DNA from: Muribaculaceae bacterium
GTDB taxonomy: Bacteria; Bacteroidota; Bacteroidia; Bacteroidales; Muribaculaceae
Assembly (NCBI GenBank): GCA_022508985.1
Contig: JAFLUA010000003.1
Span: 124,001-188,000 of the forward strand
Direction of reading: 5' to 3'
Length of the DNA: 64,000 bases
Positions 26,864-36,334 of this stretch are shown in pieces (position 1 is the first letter of the stretch; each line of letters starts with the position of its first letter). Below the pieces are notes generated by a model. The model searched no databases. It was not told where the DNA came from and saw only the letters and a list, made by a program, of their open reading frames with translations. Made by a program: the position numbers and the translations under genes.

Positions 26864-28112
26864 CAGGCTCACAGCGGCTTTCGCGCTATTAATCTCGGCC
26901 TTCGGTTACGTAGTGGCCCAGAATGGTACGACAACTCCATATTCAGCTTATGGTTTCGGCGTTTTACGCGACCATGCAACATCGACACAACGCTCTATGG
27001 GCGGCGTCGGATATGCTATGAACTCCGGGCGGCAGATAAACGCTATGAATCCGGCCTCACATGCGGCCATCGATTCTTTAACGTTCTTGTTTGACTTTGG
27101 CTTGGATTTCACCAATCTATGGCAGACCGAGAATCAAGACGGCACAAATGTTAGCGACAACAACTTTGGCGGAGGCCTCGACTATGCCACTATGCAATTC
27201 CCGTTAGGACGCTATATGGGCGGCGCTGTGGGCCTGTTGCCATATTCTTCTGTAGGCTATTCCTTTGGCTCGGAAATAAACAATGGTATTGACACCCGAC
27301 AAGGCTCGGGTAGCTTAAACGAGCTTTATGTGGCTGTGGCCGGCCAACCATTCAAGGGATTTACAATCGGTGCCAATATCTCATACCTATTCGGCACCAT
27401 CATCAACGAAACATATACCACGATTACTTCAAGCGGCTACCAGACTCTGTCGCAACGACAATTGATAGTTCGCGACTTCCATTTGAATTTTGGCGCGCAA
27501 TATTCGCTTCCTCTCAACAAAGGCGACCGACTCACGGTCGGCCTCACCTATAGCCCTGCCAAAACATTACTCGGAACAGGCCGTCGTGTCGACTACGATA
27601 CGGCTCAAGATTCCAAACCGGAGTTCTCAGATGAGCATAGTCTCAAAAACCAGTATTCGCTACCAGAAACATGGGGCGCAGGCATCAACTACCAATTTGG
27701 CCGTAAAGTGATGGTAGAATTTGATTACACTTACCAGCCATGGAGCAAAGCTAAATTCCGCGGCTTTGCCGAAGATGCCGGTATGATGGAATATGCCGAC
27801 CGCTCAAAATTTGCACTCGGCGCGCAATACACGCCCGATGTTCGCGGTGCCTATTACAGGTGCATGACCTATCGTCTTGGCGCATTTTGGAGCGATGACT
27901 ATATGAAGTTGCTTGGCAACCAGCTGCGAGAGTACGGCGTTTCTTGCGGTTTCGGTTTTCCCGTACCTAATTTCAAAACGACAATCAATCTCGGCATCGA
28001 ATGGATGTGTAGGCAGGCTCGCCCCAACCAACTCATCAAAGAAAACTATCTCAACATCACTCTTGGCGTAAACTTCAACGAAATGTGGTTCCGCCAGAGC
28101 AAGATTTATTGA
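26853..28112 (+). CDS. Outer-membrane protein, FadL/OmpP1-like
   Basis: The ATG at 26853 gives 419 residues starting with a Sec signal peptide (MKISRLTAAFALLISAFGYV, ending VAQ). The mature start NGTTTPYSAYGFGVL and the repeating SMGGVGYAM, NPASHAAIDSLTFLFDFG, FSLPLNKGDRLTVGLTYSP patterns fit the FadL/OmpP1-type barrels annotated widely in Bacteroidota. The C-terminus NFNEMWFRQSKIY is aromatic-rich. It sits between coaX and lptC, a conserved Bacteroidales arrangement. Cargo or function is not known. Confidence 0.82.
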   Translation: MKISRLTAAFALLISAFGYVVAQNGTTTPYSAYGFGVLRDHATSTQRSMGGVGYAMNSGRQINAMNPASHAAIDSLTFLFDFGLDFTNLWQTENQDGTNVSDNNFGGGLDYATMQFPLGRYMGGAVGLLPYSSVGYSFGSEINNGIDTRQGSGSLNELYVAVAGQPFKGFTIGANISYLFGTIINETYTTITSSGYQTLSQRQLIVRDFHLNFGAQYSLPLNKGDRLTVGLTYSPAKTLLGTGRRVDYDTAQDSKPEFSDEHSLKNQYSLPETWGAGINYQFGRKVMVEFDYTYQPWSKAKFRGFAEDAGMMEYADRSKFALGAQYTPDVRGAYYRCMTYRLGAFWSDDYMKLLGNQLREYGVSCGFGFPVPNFKTTINLGIEWMCRQARPNQLIKENYLNITLGVNFNEMWFRQSKIY

Positions 28113-28158
28113 TATAGAATCGGCATTTTGAGATTGATATCCTCGGTGCTCTCCAATA

Positions 28159-28932
28159 ATGAAACAACGTAAAATAATGCGTATATTGCCGATAGCGATT
28201 ATCGTTATCGGCCTTGTTATATGGCTATTCATTCCGGCGAAGGAAAAGCAAGAGCGCTTTGTGCCCAATGCCGGCGATGGAGATGTGACCCCTACAATGG
28301 CCACCACCGATGTGTCAACTCTAATCAGCGATTCAGGGTATACCAAATACCACATAATAGCTCCGCTATGGCAAATGTTTGAAGACGCCCAGGAGCCTTT
28401 TTGGCGCTTCCCCAATGGTCTTGAATTAGAGCAATACGACCTGGCAATGAACGTCGAATCAACTGTCGTATGCGACTCTGCCGTCTATTTTTCACGAAAG
28501 CGCATTTGGCGCCTTGACGGCGACGTCGTTATGGTAAACACACAAGCCGACAGTTTTTTGACCCAACAATTGTTTTGGGACCAAGTAGAACGAAAAATCT
28601 ACAGCGATTCGTTTATTCATATAGTACGCACCGACCGCACGATTGAAGGCTATGGATTTGAATCTGACCAAAGTATGTTGTACTATACGGTAAACCGTCC
28701 CACCGCAATCTTGCCGGCTAATCATCGCCCCGGCGAAGGTCGCAACGCAGCAAAGAGCGACACCGTTGCTGCACCGGCACAGGCCCGGTCGGTGCAAAGC
28801 GAGCCTGCCGGAGCTAAAGATTTACAGCGCAGAGTAGCATCGCAACAAGCAACGTCACAACGTCCGGGCGATTCTACAGCAACGCGAAACACTTCCGGTA
28901 AAATCAAACCTCAAAAGATTGACAATAGATGA
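28159..28932 (+). CDS. lptC: LPS export ABC transporter periplasmic protein LptC
   Basis: 257 residues. LptC is an inner-membrane-anchored bridge that passes LPS from LptB2FG to LptA. An N-terminal membrane anchor (ILPIAIIVIGLVIWLFI) is followed by the LptC beta-jellyroll (YTKYHIIAPLWQMFED, FWRFPNGLELEQYD, KRIWRLDGDVVMVNTQ, TRTIEGYGFESDQ-type motifs). The last 70 residues are low-complexity, rich in Ala, Gln, Ser and Arg, and not part of the domain. The stop overlaps the next start as ATGA at 28929. Confidence 0.88.
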   Translation: MKQRKIMRILPIAIIVIGLVIWLFIPAKEKQERFVPNAGDGDVTPTMATTDVSTLISDSGYTKYHIIAPLWQMFEDAQEPFWRFPNGLELEQYDLAMNVESTVVCDSAVYFSRKRIWRLDGDVVMVNTQADSFLTQQLFWDQVERKIYSDSFIHIVRTDRTIEGYGFESDQSMLYYTVNRPTAILPANHRPGEGRNAAKSDTVAAPAQARSVQSEPAGAKDLQRRVASQQATSQRPGDSTATRNTSGKIKPQKIDNR

Positions 28933-30197
28933 ACGTCTGGATTACAATTACATTAGTTTCATTAATCGCTTCAGCACTCTTTTCGGGTGTTGAAATGGCC
29001 TACGTAACGTCCGACAGGGTTCGCGTGGGCCTCGATGTTGCTAAAGGTGGCTTCCTTTCTAAAATCATCGACCGCTTCTATTCCAATTCCGAGTTGTTTA
29101 TATCAACTATCCTGCTGGGCAATAATATCGTGCTGGTGATATATGGTATGGGTGCAGCGACGCTAATAGAGCCGCTCCTGGCTCAGATATACCCAAACAG
29201 CGCTTTTGTCCTTATCGGGCAAACCTTGATATCTACGGCTGTTATACTTCTCGCCGGCGAATTTATTCCTAAGACGGTTTTTGGCATAAATCCCAACAAC
29301 TCCCTCAAGATTGTTGCCTTGCCTATTTATCTTTTTTATATCGTTCTATATCCTATTGCTGCATTTACATCGTGGATATCACGTATTTTGATGCGCCTTG
29401 TTGGAATAAAAGACCCCGACAAACGCCTGCGGCTAATCTCGATAGGTGAACTTAACGACTATATCGAAGAAACTATCGACGATATGGAAGAGAAGAAACA
29501 AGAGGTTGAAAACGAGGTTAAAATATTTCGTAATGCCCTCGATTTTTCTTCAACCCACGTGCGCGACTGCATGATACCGCGCAATGAAATCGTGGCCGTA
29601 AACATCGATACTATCAAGCGCGACCAACTCGCTGAAATATTTACGAAGACTGGGCGCTCTAAGATTATAGTGTATCGCGAAGATATCGACAATATCGCCG
29701 GATATATACATGTGAGTGAATTATTTGATACTTCGATTGACTGGAAAGAACGTATCAAACCGGTGTTATACGCCCCCGAAAACTTGCTCGCAAATGTTAT
29801 GATGCGTCGCCTGCTCACTCAAAAACGCTCGATAGCCATTGTTATCGACGAATTTGGCGGCACGGCAGGAATGCTCACCCTCGAAGACCTGATGGAAGAA
29901 ATCTGCGGTAATATCGAAGACGAACACGACAGCAGCCGCCTAGTGGCCCGTGAGATATCGACAGGCGTATTTGAGTTCTCCGGCCGTTGCGAGATAGGGG
30001 AGATTAACGAGCGTTTCGACCTCGATATCCCCGAAGATGACAGCTATCAGACAATAGCCGGATACATCTTGCACACAACCGGTTCAATACCCTCTCAGGG
30101 CGATTCTATCACAATAGAGCCATATAGATTCGACATCATAAAGAAGTCGGCTAATCGTCTTGAATTAATTAAACTTACGGTAAACGCCCACTCTTAG
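28929..30197 (+). CDS. CNNM/CBS-domain CorC/HlyC family membrane protein
   Basis: 422 residues: a DUF21/CNNM transmembrane domain with about four helices (GVEMAYVTSDRVRVG, GNNIVLVIYGMG, GEFIPKTVFGIN), a CBS pair (VRDCMIPRNEIVAVNID, GRSKIIVYREDIDNIAGYIH, VIDEFGGTAGMLTLEDLMEE) and a C-terminal CorC_HlyC domain (GEINERFDLDIPEDD). The family is linked to Mg/Co transport or, in Bacteroidota, to GldE-like roles; which applies is uncertain. It is translationally coupled to lptC. Confidence 0.92.
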   Translation: MNVWITITLVSLIASALFSGVEMAYVTSDRVRVGLDVAKGGFLSKIIDRFYSNSELFISTILLGNNIVLVIYGMGAATLIEPLLAQIYPNSAFVLIGQTLISTAVILLAGEFIPKTVFGINPNNSLKIVALPIYLFYIVLYPIAAFTSWISRILMRLVGIKDPDKRLRLISIGELNDYIEETIDDMEEKKQEVENEVKIFRNALDFSSTHVRDCMIPRNEIVAVNIDTIKRDQLAEIFTKTGRSKIIVYREDIDNIAGYIHVSELFDTSIDWKERIKPVLYAPENLLANVMMRRLLTQKRSIAIVIDEFGGTAGMLTLEDLMEEICGNIEDEHDSSRLVAREISTGVFEFSGRCEIGEINERFDLDIPEDDSYQTIAGYILHTTGSIPSQGDSITIEPYRFDIIKKSANRLELIKLTVNAHS

Positions 30198-30287
30198 AAG
30201 CCGCTTGGTCTTCTGCTGAGCTCCGGTGCTAAGGATAGACGATATCAAGCAGGCCAATCTTGGACTCACCACTCGATAATAGACAAA

Positions 30288-30322
30288 ACAGCCCCGAAAG
30301 TCATCGAAACAATCGGGGCTGT
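30288..30322. terminator. Bidirectional terminator
   Basis: ACAGCCCCGA and TCGGGGCTGT form a 10-bp stem followed by TGTTTTTA. It separates the convergent CorC and creatininase genes. Confidence 0.8.
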
Positions 30323-30340
30323 TGTTTTTATAAGAAATTC

Positions 30341-31111
30341 TTATTCTTCGTATAGCTTGTCGCCGGCAGCTACAAAGTCGACCACAAAGTCGACAATGCG
30401 AGGTATTACGGCTTCCATATATCGGCGTCCTTTCTCGGCTGTTGCCTTGCGCGGGTCGCCAACACCTGTATCGCTCGTTGTTTGAGCCCAATCGCGCGGT
30501 AGCCATGCCACCTTGGTATTGAGACCTTCGAGAGCGAATTTGTGGAATTTACCGGCACCGGCAAGCGACATATCGACGATTTCGGGGTAGTAGTGAAGCA
30601 TCACAGAAGTCTCCTGCTCGCCTGCATGATCATCTTCTTTTTCCTCGAAGAATGATGTGCGAGGAACAAAAGCAAACCATTCATTGTGGCATATGAGCAT
30701 ATCGGGATATTCAATCATGATATCACGTATCATGCCCTTGAATATATTGCCACCATGTCCGCTCATTATCATCAGACGACGTATGCCTTGTCGGCGAAGC
30801 GAACGCACCACATCTCGCAAGACTGCTATCTGAGTCTCCTGTGAAGTGTGTATGCAGTATGGGAGTTCTATCTGTCCGGGGTTTTGAGACCCCAGAGGGA
30901 TACCCGGAAGAACCATGAGGTTTACACCGCGCACGGTAGCCTTCTCGGCAACTTCGAAAGCAACAGCCTGAGCCGTCAACATATCGGTGCAATACGGAAG
31001 GTGCCCATTGTGCGGCTCTGTTGCGCCCCATGGCAGTATTGCCATATCGTAGCGCGGCATCGTCTTCACGTTGCCCCACTTAGCCGTCGTAATGTCGTAT
31101 TTGCTATACAT
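30341..31111 (-). CDS. Creatininase-family amidohydrolase
   Basis: 256 residues with the metal-binding pattern of the creatininase fold: LPWGATEPHNGHLPYCTDM (Glu, His, Asp ligands), MSGHGGN and AGEQETS. The family includes creatinine amidohydrolase, MftE and the inosose hydrolase IolN, so a hydrolase acting on a cyclic amide or ketone is plausible. It is the last gene of a four-gene cassette with SIS, MFS and ROK genes and lies 3 bases after the SIS stop, so it probably serves the same pathway. Confidence 0.88.
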   Translation of the reverse strand: MYSKYDITTAKWGNVKTMPRYDMAILPWGATEPHNGHLPYCTDMLTAQAVAFEVAEKATVRGVNLMVLPGIPLGSQNPGQIELPYCIHTSQETQIAVLRDVVRSLRRQGIRRLMIMSGHGGNIFKGMIRDIMIEYPDMLICHNEWFAFVPRTSFFEEKEDDHAGEQETSVMLHYYPEIVDMSLAGAGKFHKFALEGLNTKVAWLPRDWAQTTSDTGVGDPRKATAEKGRRYMEAVIPRIVDFVVDFVAAGDKLYEE

Positions 31112-31114
31112 TGA

Positions 31115-31876
31115 TTAAAGACCTTTTACGCGCTCTTTGTATTCGTTGATACAAGCGTCGAGGCGTTCGCCGGCAGTAGTGTCACCGGGCACGTTGTGCG
31201 ACGGGTGTATGTAAAGTTTAACGCCACGTTCTTCGAGGATTTCGGCAACGGTGCAAATTGTCATCCATACTGTGGTGATAAATGCCATTGTCGAAAGCGG
31301 GCCAATCTTGTCTTGGTGCTTTTTGAGCGATACCGAAGCGTCTTGAAGCGGGCAGCAAGTATCTACTACGTAGTCAGCAATTTGGAAGAGATTCTGGCCG
31401 CAGGAGTGACGTGGTTTTTTGTCACCGGTGTCGCCGGCAGAACCAAATACGATAACCTTCATGCCAAGACGTTTTGCCTCGAGTGCCATGTCGATATTCA
31501 CAGCATTGATACCGGTGTGTGAGAAGAGCCAGAGAACGTCGCGTTGGTCGAAGTTCCAGCTTTTCATAATATTTTGTCCGTAACCTTCGGTTCTTTCGAG
31601 GAAAAGGAATTGGTGGATACCCATTTCACCTACAATGTGTGTAAAGAATGTGAGGGGGAGCTCACAGAGAGGATGGAAACCCACAAAACCGCCAATACGC
31701 GGATACATTTCTTCGATAGGAAGATTTGCATGGCCGCATCCAAATGTATGTACCCATCGGCCTGCCTGAATAGTGTCGGCCATAACTTCTGCGACTTTCT
31801 TAATTTGTTCCATCTGAGTCGCTTCAATTTTGTTCATCACGCCAAAGGCGTTTTCTTTCCACTGATTTGCTAACAT
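31115..31876 (-). CDS. SIS-domain sugar-phosphate binding protein
   Basis: 253 residues of the SIS superfamily, closest in layout to the UPF0309/sugar isomerase group. Visible segments are VHTFGCGHANLPIEEMYPR (phosphosugar loop), VLWLFSHTGINAVNIDMALEAK and KVIVFGSAGDTG. SIS domains bind or isomerise phosphorylated sugars. It lies between the MFS and creatininase genes, all reading leftward, and could act on the product of the ROK kinase. The substrate is not known. Confidence 0.85.
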   Translation of the reverse strand: MLANQWKENAFGVMNKIEATQMEQIKKVAEVMADTIQAGRWVHTFGCGHANLPIEEMYPRIGGFVGFHPLCELPLTFFTHIVGEMGIHQFLFLERTEGYGQNIMKSWNFDQRDVLWLFSHTGINAVNIDMALEAKRLGMKVIVFGSAGDTGDKKPRHSCGQNLFQIADYVVDTCCPLQDASVSLKKHQDKIGPLSTMAFITTVWMTICTVAEILEERGVKLYIHPSHNVPGDTTAGERLDACINEYKERVKGL

Positions 31877-31913
31877 GTTTTTATTGTGTTTATAGAGTTA
31901 TTGGTATGTGTAT

Positions 31914-33068
31914 TTATTTTTTCATTCTTTTTGCTATACCGAGCGTTGCCGGCACGAGCAGCATCATCATCACCAAGGCGACACCTAAGGCTATCGGGAG
32001 GAACATATATTGTCCTTCGGCAAAAGCTGCTCCGGTAAAATAGTTGAATATATATTGTCCCACCAAAGCTATGAACAGGGCGATCGAGAATGCCGTGCCC
32101 GACAGCTCACGGAATGTGCCACCGATAAAGTTAAGCACTACAGGGTAAGTGGCTCCAACTCCAAAACCGATCAAGGCCATGGCGGCATATACTGCAACAA
32201 CACTGTCGCTCAGGAATGCGAATAAGCCAACACCTACGGCTGCCGTTAAAAGGTAGAGATAGAGAGTGCCGAGGTCGTGGAGGCGCTTCATAATGGCTCC
32301 GAGCGGAATACGCCCGGCGAGCATTCCTATTGTAAACCATGTCATCGCCAAGGTTGCTGTCGCCTGTGCCATACCGGCATGACCGCCAAGGAACGACACG
32401 GTGAAGCTACCGCTTGCCCCTTCAAAACCGCTTTGGAAGAAAAGGATAAATCCAAAGAGCAACAACACGGGATATTTGAGTAAGCCGAGGCTCTTACGAA
32501 GTGATACACTTTCGGCCGGTTTCGCTTTGGGGAATGAGATAGCACAGAAGTATATGATAAAGAGCACCATAATGCCGGAGATAACATTTAGTGGTATTAT
32601 AAACTCGGCTATGAAATAATTCAGGAGAGTCCATAGCAAGGCCCCTATGCAATAGAAAGCGCCAAGAAGACCGAGCTTACCGCCGCGATGGTCATCATCG
32701 TAGATATCGGATACGAGAGCGTTTGTTTCGCCATTTAGTATGCCGCCTCCTAATCCGAGACAGAACATCGATGCGTGAAGGAGCCCTATTTCACGGAAGT
32801 TGGCAAGCCCCTGCACTCCACAAAGGGCCAATATAGAACTTGCTATCAATAACCATTTATAGCCAAACTTATCAACGATAGGCCCAAAAAGCAAAGTACC
32901 CACAATGATACCTATCGACATGGTCGATGGAAGAGCGTTTGCGCCCTCTACCAATTCGGTAAGAGGACCGAGTATCGGGCCAAGGGAGAGCATGGCAACT
33001 CCGAAGAAAGCCATTCCGGCACATGCTGATATAAATACCGCCGGCGTTGAATAATTGTGTTGTTTCAT
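31914..33068 (-). CDS. MFS transporter
   Basis: 384 residues with about twelve hydrophobic helices. MFS features include the helix 2-3 loop GPIVDKFGYKWLL and a repeated pattern in the second half (IPLGAIMKRLHDLGT). The N-terminus is short, and the protein ends RKRMKK-like (GIAKRMKK) on the cytoplasmic side. Family members in sugar cassettes often import monosaccharides. Its position between the ROK kinase and SIS genes suggests it imports the cassette substrate. Confidence 0.9.
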   Translation of the reverse strand: MKQHNYSTPAVFISACAGMAFFGVAMLSLGPILGPLTELVEGANALPSTMSIGIIVGTLLFGPIVDKFGYKWLLIASSILALCGVQGLANFREIGLLHASMFCLGLGGGILNGETNALVSDIYDDDHRGGKLGLLGAFYCIGALLWTLLNYFIAEFIIPLNVISGIMVLFIIYFCAISFPKAKPAESVSLRKSLGLLKYPVLLLFGFILFFQSGFEGASGSFTVSFLGGHAGMAQATATLAMTWFTIGMLAGRIPLGAIMKRLHDLGTLYLYLLTAAVGVGLFAFLSDSVVAVYAAMALIGFGVGATYPVVLNFIGGTFRELSGTAFSIALFIALVGQYIFNYFTGAAFAEGQYMFLPIALGVALVMMMLLVPATLGIAKRMKK

Positions 33069-33096
33069 AGATATTATCTTTTAAGATACCTCATTT

Positions 33097-34029
33097 TCAA
33101 TGACTGCGTAGCGCCAAGGATGCAGCTCCGATAAGCGCAGCCTCGCCCTGAACAGCCGATGCCAAGAATTCGACGTTGCGCATTGATATGGGCTGACCCC
33201 ATTTCAAGGCCTCGCTGTATATGCGGTCCATAAATTTGGCGGCCGGACCAAAGACGCCGCCTCCGAAAATTATTTTCTCGGGGTTGAACAAGCTCACCAA
33301 ATTGGCAGCACCCATACCCCACATTTCTATGGCTTTGTTTAGCACTTTCACGGCAATAGGATCGCCATTATCGTATTGTGCGAAGACGTCGTGCGATGTG
33401 ATATCAGCGACAGGCTTGCCCCACATTTCAGCATAGCCTGCATCGTGAGCTGCTTTACGCGCTTGCAGCCCGATGCCATTGCCCGACGCATAGTGCTCGA
33501 AACAACCACATTCATCGTATGCATTGTCATAGGGATATTGCAGAGCCATCCACCCTGTAGCACCAACGATATCGCCGGCGCCATGTACGATATGACCGTC
33601 AAGTAAGATGCCGGCGCCAATGCCGGTGCCGACGGCTATGTATATAGCGTTGTCGCAGCCGTTAGCAGCGCCCTGCCATTCTTCACCAAGGATATAGCAC
33701 GTGCGGTCGCTCTCAATAAGCACGGGGATGCCGGGGGCCACCTCTTCTATTACTGCTTTAAGCGGGAAATCGGTCCAACCCGGGATATTGGGCGCCCACA
33801 CTGTGCCCGTGCGCGAATATGCTATACCCGGCACACAGGCTCCGATTGCATCGATTGGTCCGCCGTATTTTTCAATGAGGGCTTTAACTGTCTGTGCGAC
33901 AAGAGCTCCGGCTTCTTGGCCGCCGGCCCCGTTGAGCAGGCATACTTCCTTGAGGAGTATTTTCGCTTCTTTGTCGAATACGGCAGCGGCAATCTTGGTG
34001 CCACCGAGGTCTATTCCTATTACTGTCAT
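33097..34029 (-). CDS. ROK-family sugar kinase with degenerate zinc site
   Basis: 310 residues. The ATP-binding start MTVIGIDLGGTKIAAAVF and AVGTGIGAGILLDGHIVHGAG are typical ROK motifs. The usual GH-x9-CxCGxxGCxE zinc motif is degraded: GW replaces GH and only CGCFEHYASG remains. Non-zinc ROK kinases exist, so activity is not excluded. ROK proteins phosphorylate hexoses or amino sugars, or act as repressors; no DNA-binding domain is present here, so a kinase is favoured. It is the first gene of the cassette. Confidence 0.88.
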   Translation of the reverse strand: MTVIGIDLGGTKIAAAVFDKEAKILLKEVCLLNGAGGQEAGALVAQTVKALIEKYGGPIDAIGACVPGIAYSRTGTVWAPNIPGWTDFPLKAVIEEVAPGIPVLIESDRTCYILGEEWQGAANGCDNAIYIAVGTGIGAGILLDGHIVHGAGDIVGATGWMALQYPYDNAYDECGCFEHYASGNGIGLQARKAAHDAGYAEMWGKPVADITSHDVFAQYDNGDPIAVKVLNKAIEMWGMGAANLVSLFNPEKIIFGGGVFGPAAKFMDRIYSEALKWGQPISMRNVEFLASAVQGEAALIGAASLALRSH

Positions 34030-34049
34030 ACTATTTTGCTTTTATGCTA

Positions 34050-34083
34050 CAAAGTTAAGAAAATATGGCCATTTAACAGCAAA
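34050..34083 (-). promoter_or_regulatory. Promoter for the ROK-MFS-SIS-creatininase cassette
   Basis: Minus-strand TAACTTTG at 34057-34050 is a good -7 box. A TTG at 34082-34080 lies about 22 bases upstream, slightly long. Confidence 0.45.
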
Positions 34084-34133
34084 AAATCACACCAACTTTA
34101 TCGCTTTGCTTAATTTTTTATCCTTTTTATCAC

Positions 34134-35420
34134 TCACTCTTTCCCTTTTATCAAAATTGATATCACAACCATCACACAAAGCACCCACGGATAATAAAGA
34201 TATAGCCATGGGGCGGAAGGGCTAATGCCGGCAAGAGATGTTGCGAATAAGGTCTGCGCGCCGTAGGGTATCAAGCACTGCACGATGCACGATGCCGTAT
34301 CGAGTAACGATGCACTTTGTCGAGGCGCAATGCCATATTTATCAGATATTTCACGCGAGATGCCGCCAACGGTAAGTATGGCTACGGTGTTGTTTGCCGT
34401 GCATAGATTGACAATACCTACAAGAAGTGCAATGGCCCCCATAGCGCCGCGACGGCCTTTTATGCCATGCGATAATAGTTTTAGAAGGAAATCGATGCCG
34501 CCGGCTGCCTTGATTAGCCCGAGCATCCCGGCCGCAAGTATCGTTATCACAATCAGGCTACTCATGCCATCGATTCCATCGCCCATAAAATTGAGAATGT
34601 CAAAAATATCAACGCCCCTCGTTAAGGCAAAAATAAAGGCAAGTACTATTCCCGTGATAAGGGTTACAGTAACATTAACACCCGCTATCGCCAACACTAT
34701 CACGGCAATATACGGCACAACAAGCCAATAATTAACATCTTCGGCAACAGGCACTTCATAGACGGGAAATCCTCCGGCAACATATATGCACAATGTGATA
34801 AGCGCCGCAGGGAGCACTATCGATAAATTGGCCTTGAATTTCTCGTTCATCTTACACCCTTGCGTGCGAGTTGCTGCTATCGTGGTGTCGGAAATAAATG
34901 ATAGATTATCACCGAAAAAAGCGCCTCCAAGCACAACGGCTACAAAAAAAGCATTGTCGGCGCCAACACTCTCGGCATAGTTCACAACCAGCGGCGTTAA
35001 CGCAACGATAGTGCCGACCGACGTGCCTATGGCGATTGATATGAAACACGATGCCACGAAAAGGCCCGGAATAACAAAGGATGGTGGCAATTGTCGGAGC
35101 GTAAGGGCCACGGTGGCATCGACGGCGCCCGTCTTATTTGCCAGCGACGCAAAACACCCGGCAAGGAAAAAAATCCACACCATGTAAATTACATTGCTGT
35201 TACCGGCCTCTCGTACGAAAGCCTCGATACGCTCGCTAAACTTGACACCACGCCACGCAACCATTGCCCATAACGTGGCGGCCAAAAGTGCCACGCTTAT
35301 AGGGATTTTATAGAAGTCGCCGACGATAATCGATAACACGACGTATAGAAACAAGAAAATAAAAAGCGGACTGATAGCTATAATTCCCTTGTATGTGGCT
35401 CTGATATTTTCTTGTTTCAT
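34134..35420 (-). CDS. Na+/H+ antiporter, NhaC family
   Basis: 428 residues with about eleven or twelve hydrophobic helices. NhaC-like segments include FLAGCFASLANKTGAVDATV, GTSVGTIVALTPLVVNYAE, GGAFFGDNLSFISDTTIAATRTQG and NLCTANNTVAILTVGGI. The family exchanges Na+ for H+ or, in some members, malate for lactate; the Na+/H+ role is a family-level assignment. It ends the operon with the nucleoside phosphorylase, dprA and thioesterase genes upstream. Confidence 0.9.
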   Translation of the reverse strand: MKQENIRATYKGIIAISPLFIFLFLYVVLSIIVGDFYKIPISVALLAATLWAMVAWRGVKFSERIEAFVREAGNSNVIYMVWIFFLAGCFASLANKTGAVDATVALTLRQLPPSFVIPGLFVASCFISIAIGTSVGTIVALTPLVVNYAESVGADNAFFVAVVLGGAFFGDNLSFISDTTIAATRTQGCKMNEKFKANLSIVLPAALITLCIYVAGGFPVYEVPVAEDVNYWLVVPYIAVIVLAIAGVNVTVTLITGIVLAFIFALTRGVDIFDILNFMGDGIDGMSSLIVITILAAGMLGLIKAAGGIDFLLKLLSHGIKGRRGAMGAIALLVGIVNLCTANNTVAILTVGGISREISDKYGIAPRQSASLLDTASCIVQCLIPYGAQTLFATSLAGISPSAPWLYLYYPWVLCVMVVISILIKGKE

Positions 35421-35446
35421 AGGTTTTTCTTCACACAGGATGCTTT

Positions 35447-36322
35447 TTATATTCTGTCGAGGACGGTTGATATAAGGTCTTGAATTCCCGACTTATAATT
35501 AGGGTTTGCTTCGGTATTGAAACGATTGGCAATTATAGAGCACACCGTCATGCAGCGATGGCCCATAAGGCGCCCGAGACCGGCAAGCGGTGCGCTTTCC
35601 ATCTCATAATTAGTGATGCGTCGCCCTTGGTATTCAAATTCTTCGAGACGACGATTGAGGTCGGGATTCGATGGTGCAATGCGCACGTCGCGACCCTGGG
35701 GCCCATAAAAACCGATAGCCGATATGGTATTTCCTCTCACCATATCGTCGCGACCTATACGCTCAACCAATTCAGCATCGGCCGACACTATATATGGTTT
35801 AGCCCATAAGGGATTCCACCCCGTATGTTGGCATAGAGCCCGTTCAAAATCGAGGTCGGCAATGTCGTTGCGCCCGGCATAGAAATTAAGGACGCCATCG
35901 AAGCCTATCGACTTTTCCGCTATAACGGGGGTGCCGAGGCTTAACTCGGGCTGTAGGGCTCCCGATGTACCGATGCGCACCATTGTAAGGCTGCGTAGCT
36001 CGCTACGAACTTCTCTCGTTGCAAAATCAATATTAGCAAGAGCATCGAGCTCGGTGATTACGATGTCGATATTATCGGGGCCTATTCCATGGCTGAGACA
36101 CATTATAGGTTTGCCTTTATATGTGCCTCCGATAGTGTGGAATTCTCGAGCTCTTACTTCAAATGTTTTTGTGTCGAAAAAAGATGCCACCATGTCGACA
36201 CGGTCGGGGTCTCCTACAAGGATGATGCGATCGGTAAGCTGCTCGGGACGCAAATGAAGGTGAAAAATCGACCCGTCGGGGTTGATTATAAGTTCTGATT
36301 CCGGTATTGTTTTTGTTTTCAT
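35447..36322 (-). CDS. Nucleoside phosphorylase (uridine phosphorylase-like)
   Basis: 291 residues of the PNP_UDP_1 family. Phosphate-site and ribose-site motifs are visible in DRIILVGDPDRVDMVASFF, MCLSHGIGPDNIDI, VRIGTSGALQPEL and TNYEMESAPLAGLGRLMGH. These enzymes split nucleosides with phosphate for salvage; the uridine preference is inferred from overall layout. It lies between dprA and the NhaC gene on the same strand. Confidence 0.9.
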   Translation of the reverse strand: MKTKTIPESELIINPDGSIFHLHLRPEQLTDRIILVGDPDRVDMVASFFDTKTFEVRAREFHTIGGTYKGKPIMCLSHGIGPDNIDIVITELDALANIDFATREVRSELRSLTMVRIGTSGALQPELSLGTPVIAEKSIGFDGVLNFYAGRNDIADLDFERALCQHTGWNPLWAKPYIVSADAELVERIGRDDMVRGNTISAIGFYGPQGRDVRIAPSNPDLNRRLEEFEYQGRRITNYEMESAPLAGLGRLMGHRCMTVCSIIANRFNTEANPNYKSGIQDLISTVLDRI

Positions 36323-36334
36323 ACGTTTTATAAT

